DNA of 64,000 nucleotides from Streptomyces sp. NBC_01255. Its GTDB lineage: Bacteria > Actinomycetota > Actinomycetes > Streptomycetales > Streptomycetaceae. The notes beneath the pieces are model-generated. The model was not told the origin of the DNA and did not search any database. It saw only the letters and a list, made by a program, of their open reading frames with translations. The stretch is taken from contig NZ_CP108474.1 of assembly GCF_036226445.1 (NCBI RefSeq), forward strand, positions 930,001 through 994,000, in the 5' to 3' direction. The position numbers and the translations under genes were made by a program. Positions within the stretch are counted from its first letter, which is position 1. Every line of letters starts with the position of its first letter. Shown piece by piece: positions 16,461 to 25,375 of the stretch.

Positions 16461-16631
16461 TCAGTTGTGGCCGAACTTCCGTTCCTTGCGGTGGGACGCG
16501 TGCTCCACGAGGGGCATCTGCGGCTCTCTCGTGGGGGTCGCCACGGTCTTCTCCTTCGCGGCCGCCTCCGTGCGGTGCTCATGACCGCCGGTGCGGGCAC
16601 CTCGGTTGGTCCGGGTCTGTTTCTTGCCCAC
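16461..16631 (-). CDS. Small basic hydrophilic protein
   Basis: A 56-residue protein rich in Lys, Arg, Glu and Thr with no hydrophobic segment (starts GKKQTRTNRGARTGG, ends HRKERKFGHN). The GTG start is chosen because GGGAGG lies seven bases upstream; an in-frame ATG at 16646 would overlap that site. Composition resembles small nucleic-acid- or ribosome-associated basic proteins, but no family is recognised. It lies alone between the flotillin terminator and the TIGR02452 gene. Confidence 0.6.
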   Translation of the reverse strand: MGKKQTRTNRGARTGGHEHRTEAAAKEKTVATPTREPQMPLVEHASHRKERKFGHN

Positions 16632-16725
16632 GATCGTGCCTCCCATGAAGGGGTCTCGGACTGTGGTCCGTATCCCCTCAGCCTTGCACGGAGGCACGAA
16701 AGCCGCATTTCAGCGGATCCGCACG

Positions 16726-17568
16726 TCAGACGGGTCGGTCGAAGACCCGGGCGAAGGCGGCGAGCGTCCGCGCGCCGGAGGAGCGGTCCAGGACGGCGAA
16801 GACGATCTCCTCGAAGTGGCCCGCGAACCGGCCGTCCCCCGTGAGCAGCGCCTTGAAGGCTCCGGCGACTTCCGCCGGGTCGTTCTGGAACACCCCGCAG
16901 CCCCAGGCTCCGAGCACGAGCCGTCGGTATCCGGCCGCGGCGGCCGTCTCCAGGACCCGTTCGGCGCGGGAGGCCAGGGCCGCCGGGAGCCGTGGGGCCA
17001 GTTCGGGGGTGTTGCGGCGGACGACGCCCGCGTTGGGTGCCGGCGAGGTGAGGAAGCCGACCGTGAACGGCTCGGCGAGCAGTGCGCCGCGTTCGTCGCG
17101 GAAGACCGGGACCCGGGGCGAGTGGATGACCCGGTCGGTGTAGAAGGCGTCGCGGTTCTCGCGGTGGTGGGCGTAGTAGCCGGGGGCGCGGAGCAGCGTG
17201 GCGTGGAGGGCGGAGGCCCGGCAGAGGGCCTCTTCCTGGGCCTGGGCGCCGTTGAGGTAGCCGCCGCCGGGGTTGCGGGCGGAGGCGAAGTTCAGGACGG
17301 CGACCGGGCGGGCGGGGCCGGCCGAGACCATGCGGCGCGCGGCGGCCAGGCTGCTCTCGCCGGTGACGTCCAGGGTGGCCGTGCGGTCGGTGTCGGGGGT
17401 GACGGGGACGGGTTCGGGGCCGTGGAGGCGGGTTCCGGCCAGTGCGGCGGCCAGGTCTTCGGCGAGGGAGACGATCCGGCCGTCCGGGGCCCGGTACTCG
17501 CCCGCGGCCACGATCTCCTCGGTCCGCCGCGCGATCTCCCGCAGTCGTGCGCTCATGGCCGCCAGCAT
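16726..17568 (-). CDS. TIGR02452 family protein (microbial PARG-like)
   Basis: A 280-residue protein of the TIGR02452/DUF2263 family, a bacterial-type poly(ADP-ribose) glycohydrolase fold. The hallmark is NFASARNPGGGYLNGAQAQEE (split: NFASARNPGGG, then YLNGAQAQEEALCR), which matches the GGG...QEE catalytic signature of microbial PARGs, with a macrodomain-like LVLGAWGCGVFQND (about 218-231) binding ADP-ribose. The ATG (MLAAMSARL) follows AGAGGGA. It probably removes ADP-ribose from proteins or metabolises free ADP-ribose; targets are unknown. It is divergent from egtA across about 200 bp. Confidence 0.88.
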   Translation of the reverse strand: MLAAMSARLREIARRTEEIVAAGEYRAPDGRIVSLAEDLAAALAGTRLHGPEPVPVTPDTDRTATLDVTGESSLAAARRMVSAGPARPVAVLNFASARNPGGGYLNGAQAQEEALCRASALHATLLRAPGYYAHHRENRDAFYTDRVIHSPRVPVFRDERGALLAEPFTVGFLTSPAPNAGVVRRNTPELAPRLPAALASRAERVLETAAAAGYRRLVLGAWGCGVFQNDPAEVAGAFKALLTGDGRFAGHFEEIVFAVLDRSSGARTLAAFARVFDRPV

Positions 17569-17768
17569 GATCGTTCCCTCTTCGCCGGGACAACGGATTT
17601 TCCGAGGTTTCCGCCGGGGCGGGAAGTTTCGGGCCAACAGGGGCACAGGGGGCGCGTGCGGCCTGCGGAGGGCGCTCTTGCACGCGCGTCGGCGGTGGCT
17701 TTAGGTGGAAGCAGCGGCTTCCGGGGCCGGCCTTACCCGGCCTGTCCCGTGGATCAGGAGGTGCACGG

Positions 17769-19028
17769 ATGGCAGCGAGCGGCACACCGCGTGGCGGCCC
17801 CCCACTCACCGAGGCGGAGGCGGAGGACCTGCTGCGCGGCATCTGTTTCAAGACAGGCCCACCCCGCACGGTGGGGGCCGAGCTGGAGTGGCTCGTCCAT
17901 GATCTGCGCGACCCCCGCCTGCCCGTACGGCCGCCGAGACTGGCCGCCGCGCTCAGCACCGTACGGTCCTTGCCGCTCGTCTCGGCACTCACCTTCGAAC
18001 CGGGCGGTCAGCTGGAGCTCAGTTCGCGTCCGGCCGGGTCGCTGATGGAGTGTCTCGACTCGCTCGCCGCCGATCTGCGCTCGGTACGGGAGGCGCTCGG
18101 ACCGCTCGGTCTCACCCTGAGCGGCTACGGGGTGGACCCCTGGCACGCGCCGCGCGGCCGGGTGCTGCACGAGCCGCGGTACGACGCCATGGAGATCGTG
18201 CTCGACCGTACGGGACCGGCCGGGCGGGCGATGATGTGCGACTCGGCCTCCGTGCAGGTCTGTCTCGACGCAGGGCTCGACGAGCCGGGTCCGCTCGGCT
18301 ACCACCGGCGCTGGCGGCTCGCCCACCTCCTCGGCGCGGTGCTCGTGGCGGTCTTCGCCAACTCCCCGCTGCACGGCGGCCGTCGGACCGGCTGGCGCTC
18401 GACGCGCCAGGCGCTGTGGACGGAGCTCGACCCGCGGCGGGCCCTCGCTCCCCGGCCGGACGGGAAGCCCCGCGACGAGTGGACCGCGCACGTCCTGGAC
18501 ACGCCGGTGATGTGCGTACGGGCCGCCGAGGGGCCGTGGGCGGTGCCGGAGGGGCTGACCTTCCGCGAGTGGCTGCGCACCGGCGCCCCCCGCCCCGCGG
18601 ACCTCGAGGATCTGCGCTACCACCTGACGACGCTCTTCCCGCCGGTCCGGCCGCGCGGCCATCTGGAGCTGCGGATGATCGACGCGCAGCCCGGCCCGGA
18701 CGGCTGGGTGGTGCCGGTGGCCGTGACGACGGCCGTCTTCGAGGACCCGGAGGCCGCGGAGACCGTGTACCGGGCGGTCCAGCCCCTCGCGGAGCAGGCC
18801 GGTCCTGGTCCGGCGCCCCGCAATCCGCTGTGGCTCGCGGCGGCGCGCGACGGCCTCGCCGATCCCGGACTGCACGCCGCCGCCCGCGGGGTCTTCGCGG
18901 CCGCCGTCGAGGCGCTGCCGCGGATCGGGGCGAGCGAGGAGGTGCGGCGGGCCGTCGTCGCCTTCCAGGAGCGGTACGTGATCCCCGGGAGCTGTCCGGC
19001 CGACGAGCTTCAGGCGGTGACGTCATGA
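17769..19028 (+). CDS. egtA: Ergothioneine biosynthesis glutamate-cysteine ligase EgtA
   Basis: A 419-residue ATP-dependent ligase that makes gamma-glutamylcysteine, the sulfur donor for ergothioneine. It belongs to the GCS2 type: GAELEWLVHD (about 37-46) and FEPGGQLELSSRP (about 75-87) are the substrate/metal region, and PRGHLELRMIDAQP (about 295-308) is conserved in EgtA. AGGAGGTGC lies just upstream of the ATG. It is the first gene of egtABCD and overlaps egtB by four bases (ATGA), so the genes are translationally coupled. Confidence 0.95.
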   Translation: MAASGTPRGGPPLTEAEAEDLLRGICFKTGPPRTVGAELEWLVHDLRDPRLPVRPPRLAAALSTVRSLPLVSALTFEPGGQLELSSRPAGSLMECLDSLAADLRSVREALGPLGLTLSGYGVDPWHAPRGRVLHEPRYDAMEIVLDRTGPAGRAMMCDSASVQVCLDAGLDEPGPLGYHRRWRLAHLLGAVLVAVFANSPLHGGRRTGWRSTRQALWTELDPRRALAPRPDGKPRDEWTAHVLDTPVMCVRAAEGPWAVPEGLTFREWLRTGAPRPADLEDLRYHLTTLFPPVRPRGHLELRMIDAQPGPDGWVVPVAVTTAVFEDPEAAETVYRAVQPLAEQAGPGPAPRNPLWLAAARDGLADPGLHAAARGVFAAAVEALPRIGASEEVRRAVVAFQERYVIPGSCPADELQAVTS

Positions 19029-20356
19029 CCGGGACCGAGCGGAGCACCGGGATCGATCCGGAGGTGCTGCGCGCCCGGGCCGTGGACGCCCTGACCGTCG
19101 CGCGGGAGCGCACGGCCCTCCTCACCTCCTGCGTCGAGGACGGCGAACTCACCGCGCAGCACTCGCCTTTGATGTCGCCCCTGGTCTGGGACCTGGCGCA
19201 CATCGGCAACCAGGAGGAGCAGTGGCTGTGGCGGGCCGTCGCGGGGCGGGACGCCCTGCGGCCGGAGATCGACTCCCTCTACGACGCGTTCGAGCACCCG
19301 CGCGCCAGCCGCCCCTCGCTGCCCCTGCTCGCGCCCGGCGAGGCCCGCGCTTACGCCGCGGACGTCCGCCTGAGGATCCTCGACGTGCTGGAGACCGCCC
19401 CGCTGGAGGGGCGGCCGCTGCTCGACGACGGTTTCGCGTTCGGCATGATCGCCCAGCACGAGCAGCAGCACGACGAGACCATGCTGATCACCCATCAGCT
19501 GCGTAAAGGGCCGGCGGCGCTGACCGCTCCCCCGCCACCGGCCGCGCGGTCCGGTCCACTGCCCGCCGAAGTCCTCGTCCCCGGCGGCCCGTTCGCCATG
19601 GGCACGTCGGACGAACCGTGGGCACTGGACAACGAACGCCCGGCCCACGCCCGGGTCGTCCCGGCCTTCTTCGTCGACACCACCCCCGTCACGAACGGCG
19701 CATATCTGGCCTTCATGGCGGACGGCGGGTACACGGACCGGCGCTGGTGGCGGCCCGAGGGATGGGCGCAGATCCGGGAGCACGGCATCGAAGCGCCGCT
19801 GTTCTGGCGCCGGGACGGCGGGCAGTGGCTGCGCCGCCGCTTCGGGGTGACCGAACCCGTACCGGTGGACGAGCCGGTCCTGCACGTGAGCTGGTACGAG
19901 GCGGACGCGTACGCGCGCTGGGCCGGGCGCAGGCTCCCCACCGAGGCCGAGTGGGAGAAGGCCGCCCGCTACGACCCGGTCTCGGGGCGCTCGCGCCGCT
20001 ACCCGTGGGGCGACGCCGATCCCGGTCCCGAGCACGCGAACCTCGGGCAGCGGCACCTGCGGCCGGCCGCCGCGGGCAGCTATCCGGAGGGTGCCTCGCC
20101 GCACGGCGTAAGGCAGTTGATCGGCGACGTGTGGGAGTGGACGGCGAGCGACTTCCTGCCGTACCCCGGCTTCACGGCCTTCCCGTACAAGGAGTACTCG
20201 GAGGTGTTCTTCGGACCGGAGCACAAGGTGCTGCGCGGCGGGTCGTTCGCGGTGGACGCGGTCGCCTGCCGGGGCACCTTCCGCAACTGGGACCTGCCGG
20301 TGCGGCGTCAGATCTTCTCCGGCTTCCGCACGGCACGGACCGCGGAGCTCGACTGA
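19025..20356 (+). CDS. egtB: Ergothioneine sulfoxide synthase EgtB
   Basis: A 443-residue non-haem iron enzyme that joins gamma-glutamylcysteine to hercynine with O2. The N-terminal DinB-like domain holds the iron ligands: DLAHIGNQEEQW (His about 59) and QHEQQHDETM, the HxxxHxE motif (about 145-154). The C-terminal FGE-sulfatase/lectin-like domain has VPGGPFAMGTSD, PTEAEWEKAARY, DVWEWTASDF and LRGGSFA. The length is usual for mycobacterial-type EgtB. It starts within the egtA stop and shares one base with egtC. Confidence 0.96.
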   Translation: MTGTERSTGIDPEVLRARAVDALTVARERTALLTSCVEDGELTAQHSPLMSPLVWDLAHIGNQEEQWLWRAVAGRDALRPEIDSLYDAFEHPRASRPSLPLLAPGEARAYAADVRLRILDVLETAPLEGRPLLDDGFAFGMIAQHEQQHDETMLITHQLRKGPAALTAPPPPAARSGPLPAEVLVPGGPFAMGTSDEPWALDNERPAHARVVPAFFVDTTPVTNGAYLAFMADGGYTDRRWWRPEGWAQIREHGIEAPLFWRRDGGQWLRRRFGVTEPVPVDEPVLHVSWYEADAYARWAGRRLPTEAEWEKAARYDPVSGRSRRYPWGDADPGPEHANLGQRHLRPAAAGSYPEGASPHGVRQLIGDVWEWTASDFLPYPGFTAFPYKEYSEVFFGPEHKVLRGGSFAVDAVACRGTFRNWDLPVRRQIFSGFRTARTAELD

Positions 20357-21108
20357 TGTGCCGTCATCTCGCGTACGTGGGCGGGCCGGTGGCGCTGGGC
20401 GAGCTGCTGGTCCGGCCGGAGCACGCTCTGCTGCGCCAGTCCTGGGAACCGCGTACCCAGACGAGCGGTGTCGTGAACGCCGACGGCTTCGGGGTGGGCT
20501 GGTACGCGGAGGGGGATCCGGTGCCCGCGCGGTACCGGCGCGCGGGGCCGATCTGGGGCGACCTCTCCTTCGCTGACCTCGCCCGGGTGGTCCGCTCCGG
20601 GGCGCTGCTCGCGGCGGTACGGGGCGCCACGCTGCCCGGCGCCGACGGGGAGGCCGCGGCCGCTCCGTTCACCGCGGGCCCCTGGCTGTTCAGCCACAAC
20701 GGCGCCGTCACGGGCTGGCCCGGCTCTCTGGCCTCGACGGCCGGCGCGCTCCCGGTCGACGCGCTGCTGAGCCTGGAGGCGCGCACCGACTCGGCGCTGT
20801 TGTGGGCGCTCGTGCTGCACCGGCTGCGGGCCGGGGACGCGCCGGGCACGGCCCTGGCCGACACCGTGCGGGAGGCCGCCGCCGCGGCGCCCGGTTCCTC
20901 GCTGAACCTGCTGCTCACCGACGGCGCCACCGTCGCCGCGACGACCTGGGGGAACAGCCTCTGGTACCTGACGGGCCCCGGCCGTGTGGTCGTGGCCTCC
21001 GAACCGTACGACGACGATCCGCGGTGGCGCGAGGTCCCCGAGCACACGCTCGTGACCGCCGACCGCGGCGATGTCACCCTCACCCCGCTCAAGGAGCCGT
21101 CCGCGTGA
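20356..21108 (+). CDS. egtC: Ergothioneine biosynthesis amidohydrolase EgtC
   Basis: A 250-residue class II glutamine amidotransferase-fold enzyme that removes the gamma-glutamyl group from the sulfoxide intermediate. After Met removal, Cys2 (MCRHLAYVGG) is the N-terminal nucleophile; NADGFGVGWY (about 39-48) and WLFSHNGAVTGW (about 112-123) are the conserved Ntn glutamine-pocket motifs. It begins on the last base of the egtB stop and overlaps egtD by four bases (GTGA). Confidence 0.95.
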   Translation: MCRHLAYVGGPVALGELLVRPEHALLRQSWEPRTQTSGVVNADGFGVGWYAEGDPVPARYRRAGPIWGDLSFADLARVVRSGALLAAVRGATLPGADGEAAAAPFTAGPWLFSHNGAVTGWPGSLASTAGALPVDALLSLEARTDSALLWALVLHRLRAGDAPGTALADTVREAAAAAPGSSLNLLLTDGATVAATTWGNSLWYLTGPGRVVVASEPYDDDPRWREVPEHTLVTADRGDVTLTPLKEPSA

Positions 21109-22070
21109 GTCCGTTCCAGCTGACCCGTACCCTCGCCCCCGACGCCGCGGGCGCCGATCTGCGCGCCGACGTCCTCCACGGGCTGACCCGCTCCCCCAAG
21201 GCGCTGCCGCCGAAGTGGTTCTACGACGCCCGGGGCAGCGAGCTGTTCGAGGAGATCACCCGGCTGCCCGAGTACTACCCGACGCGGGCGGAGCGGGAGA
21301 TCCTGATCGCGCGGGCGCCGGAGATCGCCGCCGCCACCGGGGCCAGGACCCTGGTCGAGCTGGGCTCCGGCTCCTCCGAGAAGACGCGGTTCCTGATCGA
21401 CGCGCTCCTGCCCGGTCTGGACGCCTACGTGCCGGTGGACGTGAGCGAGTCCGCGCTGACCGGGGCGGCCGAGTCGCTGCTCGCCGACCGGCCGGAGCTG
21501 CACGTGCACGCGTTGGTGGCCGACTTCACCCGGGGGCTCGCGCTGCCGGGGACGCCCGGTCCGCGGCTGGTGGCCTTCCTCGGGGGCACGATCGGCAATC
21601 TGCTCCCCGAGGAGCGGCGGACGTTCCTGCGCTCGGTCCGGTCGATGCTCACGCCGGGCGACGCCCTGCTGCTCGGCACGGATCTGGTGAAGGACGAGGA
21701 GACGCTCGTCGCCGCGTACGACGACGCGGCCGGGGTGACGGCGGCGTTCAACAAGAACGTGCTGTCCGTGATCGGCCGGGAGCTCGGCGCCGACGCGGAT
21801 CCGGACGATTTCGAGCACGTGGCGGTCTGGGACCGGGACCGGGAGTGGATCGAGATGCGGCTGCGCGCGCGGCACGCGCTCACGGTGAAGATCCCGGAGC
21901 TGGATCTCGTGGTGCCCTTCGCGGCGGGCGAGGAGGTACGGACGGAGGTGTCGGCGAAGTTCCGTCAGGCAGGAGTGCGGGACGAGCTGGCGGAGGCGGG
22001 GCTCGACCTGTCCCGCTGGTGGACGGACGACGAGGGCAGGTTCGCGCTGTCGCTCGCGACGGCACGCTGA
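21105..22070 (+). CDS. egtD: L-histidine N-alpha-methyltransferase EgtD
   Basis: A 321-residue SAM-dependent enzyme that trimethylates histidine to hercynine. Family motifs are PPKWFYDARGSELFEEIT (about 30-47), TRAEREIL, the SAM site ELGSGSSEKTRFLID (about 84-98), and AFLGGTIGNL (about 159-168). The GTG start lies in the egtC stop. No egtE (C-S lyase) follows, so that step must be encoded elsewhere, as in other Streptomyces. Its last 106 bp overlap, antisense, the 3' end of the convergent acyltransferase gene. Confidence 0.96.
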   Translation: MSPFQLTRTLAPDAAGADLRADVLHGLTRSPKALPPKWFYDARGSELFEEITRLPEYYPTRAEREILIARAPEIAAATGARTLVELGSGSSEKTRFLIDALLPGLDAYVPVDVSESALTGAAESLLADRPELHVHALVADFTRGLALPGTPGPRLVAFLGGTIGNLLPEERRTFLRSVRSMLTPGDALLLGTDLVKDEETLVAAYDDAAGVTAAFNKNVLSVIGRELGADADPDDFEHVAVWDRDREWIEMRLRARHALTVKIPELDLVVPFAAGEEVRTEVSAKFRQAGVRDELAEAGLDLSRWWTDDEGRFALSLATAR

Positions 22071-23044
22071 GCGACGACGCGAGCTCCGAGGGCGCGCCCG
22101 GTGAGGACGCGTACGGGGAGGGCGCGCGCGGCAAGGGCGCGCGGTGCGAGGGCGCGCGGTGCGAGGGCGCGCGGCTTGAGGGCGCGCGGTGCGAGGGCAC
22201 GCGGCTTGGGGACGCGCGGTGTGGCTGCGGCCTCCGTGACGGCCCGCTGAGCCGCAGCGGCCAGGGACCGCCGGTCCGGGAAGCGCGTACCCGACAGCGG
22301 GTCCAGTAGCCGTACGTCGGCGGTGACTCCGCGCATGGTGACGAGCCGCCACAGGGAGGCGCCCAGTGGATCGTCGCCCACGTAGGCGGCGGCACTGGTG
22401 GGCCGGTAGTCGATCCGTACGGGCTGGACGTCGGCCCCGCCGTCCAGCGCGGCCTGGAACGCGGCGGGCCGGAAGCGGCCTCCGGCCCGGCCGCACCAGG
22501 TCGACCCCTCCGGGAAGACGATCACCCGGCCGCCGCCGGCGAGCACGGCGGCCATCGTGCGCACGGTGCCGGGCAGGTCCCTGAGCCGGTCGCGGTCGAT
22601 GAAGAGGGTCCCGCCGAGCGCGGCGAGGGTGCCGAGGACCGGCCAGCGGCGGACCTCGGCCTTGGCGACCATCCGGCCGGGGAGGACGGCCGCGATGAGC
22701 GGGATGTCCAGCCAGGAGACGTGGTTGGCGACGACGAGGAGCGGCCCTTCGGCCGGGGCGGCGGCCCCGTCGAAGCGGACGCGCACGCCGAAGGCGCGGA
22801 CCACGGACCGTACCCAGTACCGGACGAGGGCGAGCCGCACCGGCGTCGGCAGGAGCCCGGTGGCCGGCATGCACAGGATGCCGAGGAGGACCGCGCCGAT
22901 CCCGGCTGCCAGCCGCATCGCGGCCAGGGCGGTGCCCGCGGCGCGGGCCCCGTGGCGGGCGACCGGGTCGGGGTGGGCGGCGCAGTGGCCCGGGGTGCAG
23001 GGCGCCGTGGGGAGCCACGGCGAGGGCGCCGTGGTCCCGTTCAC
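21965..23044 (-). CDS. 1-acyl-glycerol-phosphate acyltransferase family protein (OlsA-like)
   Basis: A 359-residue membrane-associated acyltransferase. The PlsC motifs are NHVSWLD (H-x4-D, about 112-118) and FPEGSTW (about 180-186), with a hydrophobic anchor near residues 45-65. The GTG start overlaps the stop of the OlsB-like gene (GTGA), so it should be the O-acyltransferase that acylates lyso-ornithine lipid. The last 80 or so residues are odd: a low-complexity tail of PRALA-type five-residue repeats encoded by 15-bp tandem DNA repeats, then a Ser-rich end overlapping egtD antisense. That tail is not part of the family and may have arisen by stop-codon loss and repeat growth. Confidence 0.87.
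   Translation of the reverse strand: MNGTTAPSPWLPTAPCTPGHCAAHPDPVARHGARAAGTALAAMRLAAGIGAVLLGILCMPATGLLPTPVRLALVRYWVRSVVRAFGVRVRFDGAAAPAEGPLLVVANHVSWLDIPLIAAVLPGRMVAKAEVRRWPVLGTLAALGGTLFIDRDRLRDLPGTVRTMAAVLAGGGRVIVFPEGSTWCGRAGGRFRPAAFQAALDGGADVQPVRIDYRPTSAAAYVGDDPLGASLWRLVTMRGVTADVRLLDPLSGTRFPDRRSLAAAAQRAVTEAAATPRVPKPRALAPRALKPRALAPRALAPRALAARALPVRVLTGRALGARVVAQRAVASDSANLPSSSVHQRDRSSPASASSSRTPA
22086..22220. repeat. 15-bp tandem repeats at the OlsA-like C-terminus
   Basis: Eight or so imperfect copies of a unit like GAGGGCGCGCGGTGC, in frame with the minus-strand gene, encoding Pro/Ala-Arg-Ala-Leu pentads. They lie immediately after the egtD stop. Confidence 0.85.
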
Positions 23045-23889
23045 TGGGCGGGGGCGAGCGACAGGAAGTGGTTGAGGTAGCGCGGGTTGGTGCGGCGCAG
23101 GGAGAGCAGGACGTACAGGTCGGCGACGCCGAAGTCGGGGTCGTGGGCGGGGGCGCCGCAGACCCAGGCGCCGAGGCGGAGGTAGCCGCGCAGCAGCGGC
23201 GGGAGTTCGGTGCGGCCTGCGGGGCGGGCGATGCCGTCGGAGTTCCAGAGCTTGTGCGGGGTGACCCAGTACTCCTCGGGGGCGAGGTGCTTGGCCTTGA
23301 CCGTGTCCCAGGTGGAGGCGGCGAGGACGCCGCCGTCGGTGAGGGGGACCGAACAGCAGCCGGCGAGCCAGTTGTGGCCGGTCCGGGTCATGTAGCGGGC
23401 GAGGCCGGCCCAGATGAGGGAGATGACGGCGCCGTTGCGGTGGGCGGGGTGGACGCAGGACCGGCCGACCTCCACGAGGTCGTGGCGGACGGGGGCGAGC
23501 CGGGTGAGGTCGAACTCGCTCTCGGAGTAGAGGCGTCCGGCTACGGCGGCCCGCTCGGGCGGCAGGATCCGGTAGGTGCCGACGACGTCGCCGGTGGCCT
23601 CGTCCCGTACGAGCAGGTGGTCGCAGTACGCGTCGAAGGCGTCGGAGTCGAGGCCGGGGTCGGGGCCGTCGAGCCGGGCGCCGAGTTCGCCGGCGAAGAC
23701 CTGGTGGCGCAGCCGCTGGGCGGCCCGTACGTCCTCCTGGTCACGGGCGAGGCCGACCACGTACCGGGGCGTGGGCTGCTCGGGCCCGGCCTGGGGCTGG
23801 GGTCGCGGCTGGGGCTGGGCGGGGACGGACCCGGTGGGGACGGACCCGGTCCCGGCGGGGACGGCGAGTGTGGGCGACGGTGCGGTCAT
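23041..23889 (-). CDS. GNAT family N-acyltransferase (OlsB-like)
   Basis: A 282-residue soluble protein of the acetyltransferase_5/OlsB family: YVVGLARDQEDVRAAQRLRHQVFAGELGA (split: YVVGLARDQEDVRAAQRL, RHQVFAGELGA), DAYCDHLLVRD, VVGTYRILPP, EVGRSCVHPAHRNGAVISLIW (split: EVGRSCVHPAHR, NGAVISLIW). OlsB transfers a 3-hydroxyacyl chain to the alpha-amine of ornithine. The ATG (MTAPSPTLAV) has GGAGGAG upstream. The first 50 residues are Pro/Gln-rich and disordered. Together with the overlapping PlsC-type gene it forms the two-gene ornithine lipid pathway known from Streptomyces and proteobacteria. Confidence 0.88.
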   Translation of the reverse strand: MTAPSPTLAVPAGTGSVPTGSVPAQPQPRPQPQAGPEQPTPRYVVGLARDQEDVRAAQRLRHQVFAGELGARLDGPDPGLDSDAFDAYCDHLLVRDEATGDVVGTYRILPPERAAVAGRLYSESEFDLTRLAPVRHDLVEVGRSCVHPAHRNGAVISLIWAGLARYMTRTGHNWLAGCCSVPLTDGGVLAASTWDTVKAKHLAPEEYWVTPHKLWNSDGIARPAGRTELPPLLRGYLRLGAWVCGAPAHDPDFGVADLYVLLSLRRTNPRYLNHFLSLAPAQ

Positions 23890-24027
23890 GTCGGGCTCCT
23901 CCGGCGGACGGAAGGTGAAGGGGCGGGACCGGGCCGCGTGAGCGGTGGCCCGGCTCCTTACTTCTTCCGTCACCGGCTGGATTCGACATGACCGTCCGGG
24001 GGCTCGCGGATGTGCGAACGCTGAATG

Positions 24028-25275
24028 CTATTCGGCGAGGGTGTCCGAGATCTCGGCCGAGGCCTTCGCGGCGGCCTGTGCCGGGTCCTCGCCCTGGAGG
24101 ACGGCCGTCATGTACGGCTTGATGGGGTTGTCGGCCTCGACATTGGCCCACTGCGGGGAGTTGGGGGTGGCGCGGCCGCGGGCGGCGGCCGCCGCCATGA
24201 CGGCGGTCGCCTCCTGGCCGGAGACGACGGAGGCGAGGCCCTTCTTGTTGGGCACGTACCCCATGGCGCGGGCGAGTTCGGTCTGCCACTTCTCGCCGGC
24301 GAGCGCCTTGACGACGTCGAGGGCGGCGCCGCGCTGGGGTGCGTTCTCCGGGATGATGAGGTCGGAGCCGCCGGTGAAGACGGCGCCGGGCTGGCCGGCC
24401 TTCTTGCCGGGCATCGCGAAGAAGCCGAGCTTGTCCTTGAGGTCCGGGTTGGCCTTCAGGATCGGCGCGACGGCACTGGTCGTGGCGATGATCTGGGCGA
24501 CGTCGCCCTTGGCGAAGACGTCGGCCTGCGGCGGGTTCTGCTCGTCGGCGTTCTTGGGGCCGGTGCCGAGGGACTGGAGGTCCTTGTAGAAGGCCATGCC
24601 GCGCAGGGCCGCGGGGCTGCCGAGGGCGCCGGTCCACTCGCCGCCCTTGTCGACGGCGAGTTCGCCGCCCTCCTCCCAGATGAAGCCGGAGAGGGTGTAC
24701 CAGTCCTGGCCTGCGAGGTAGATGCCCTGGGAGCCGCCGCGGTTGAGCTTCTCGGTGTCGGCGAGCCACTCGGCGCGGGTGGTCGGCGGCTTGTCGATCC
24801 CGGCGTCCCGGAACAGGTCCTTGTTGTAGATGACGATGCGGTTGGCCGCGTACCAGGGAATGCCGTACTGGGACCCGCCGATCCTGCCCGGCTGGGCGAG
24901 ACCGGGCAGCCAGTCCTCGCTGCCCAGGTCGCGGACGGACTCCAGGGTGAGGTCGTAGAGCTTGTCGGTGTCGGCGTACTGGGCGACCTGGGTGTTGCCG
25001 ACCTCGATGATGTCGGGTCCGCCGGGTCCCTCGATGGCCTCGGTGACCTTCTTCCCGATGCCGGTCCAGTCCTGGATGCTGATCTTGAGGTCGACGCCGT
25101 CGTGCTCTTCCTCGTAGGCCTCGGTGAAGCGCGTGAGGAAGTCCTCGCTGGCGCTGTCCCGCATGAGCCAGATGTTGACGGTCTTCGTCTCGCTCCCGCC
25201 CGGCATCATCCCGCAACCGGCGAGCGCGAGCGCGGTGGCGGCTGCCAAGGGGCAGGCCAGATGGCGGTTCTTCAC
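24028..25275 (-). CDS. ABC transporter sugar-binding lipoprotein (orphan)
   Basis: A 415-residue extracellular solute-binding protein, cluster 1 (sugar). The signal peptide ends in a lipobox (ALAGCG, Cys about 22). Family features are VNIWLMRDSAS, FTEAYEEEHDGV, PDIIEVGNTQVAQYA, YGIPWYAANRIVIYN (split as YGIPWYAANR, IVIYNKDLF) and GGSDLIIPENA. GTG 25275 is preferred (AAGGTG upstream). No permease or ATPase gene is near, so it must share a transporter encoded elsewhere, with an MsiK-like ATPase. Two DasR-type sites overlap its promoter, suggesting N-acetylglucosamine, chitobiose or chitin-derived sugar uptake (inference). Confidence 0.92.
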   Translation of the reverse strand: MKNRHLACPLAAATALALAGCGMMPGGSETKTVNIWLMRDSASEDFLTRFTEAYEEEHDGVDLKISIQDWTGIGKKVTEAIEGPGGPDIIEVGNTQVAQYADTDKLYDLTLESVRDLGSEDWLPGLAQPGRIGGSQYGIPWYAANRIVIYNKDLFRDAGIDKPPTTRAEWLADTEKLNRGGSQGIYLAGQDWYTLSGFIWEEGGELAVDKGGEWTGALGSPAALRGMAFYKDLQSLGTGPKNADEQNPPQADVFAKGDVAQIIATTSAVAPILKANPDLKDKLGFFAMPGKKAGQPGAVFTGGSDLIIPENAPQRGAALDVVKALAGEKWQTELARAMGYVPNKKGLASVVSGQEATAVMAAAAARGRATPNSPQWANVEADNPIKPYMTAVLQGEDPAQAAAKASAEISDTLAE

Positions 25276-25375
25276 GTAGGTCACCTTCTGCGGTTCTGCA
25301 CAGGTTCGTGCGGCATTGGGGGCTGACCCGACGTGGGGGGACCGAACGGGGTGTTCGCGCGGGTATGTGGCCTGG

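Noticed and set aside
17769..22070. Missing egtE as a sign of a broken pathway
   Set aside because: Streptomyces egt operons normally contain only A to D; the lyase is encoded elsewhere.
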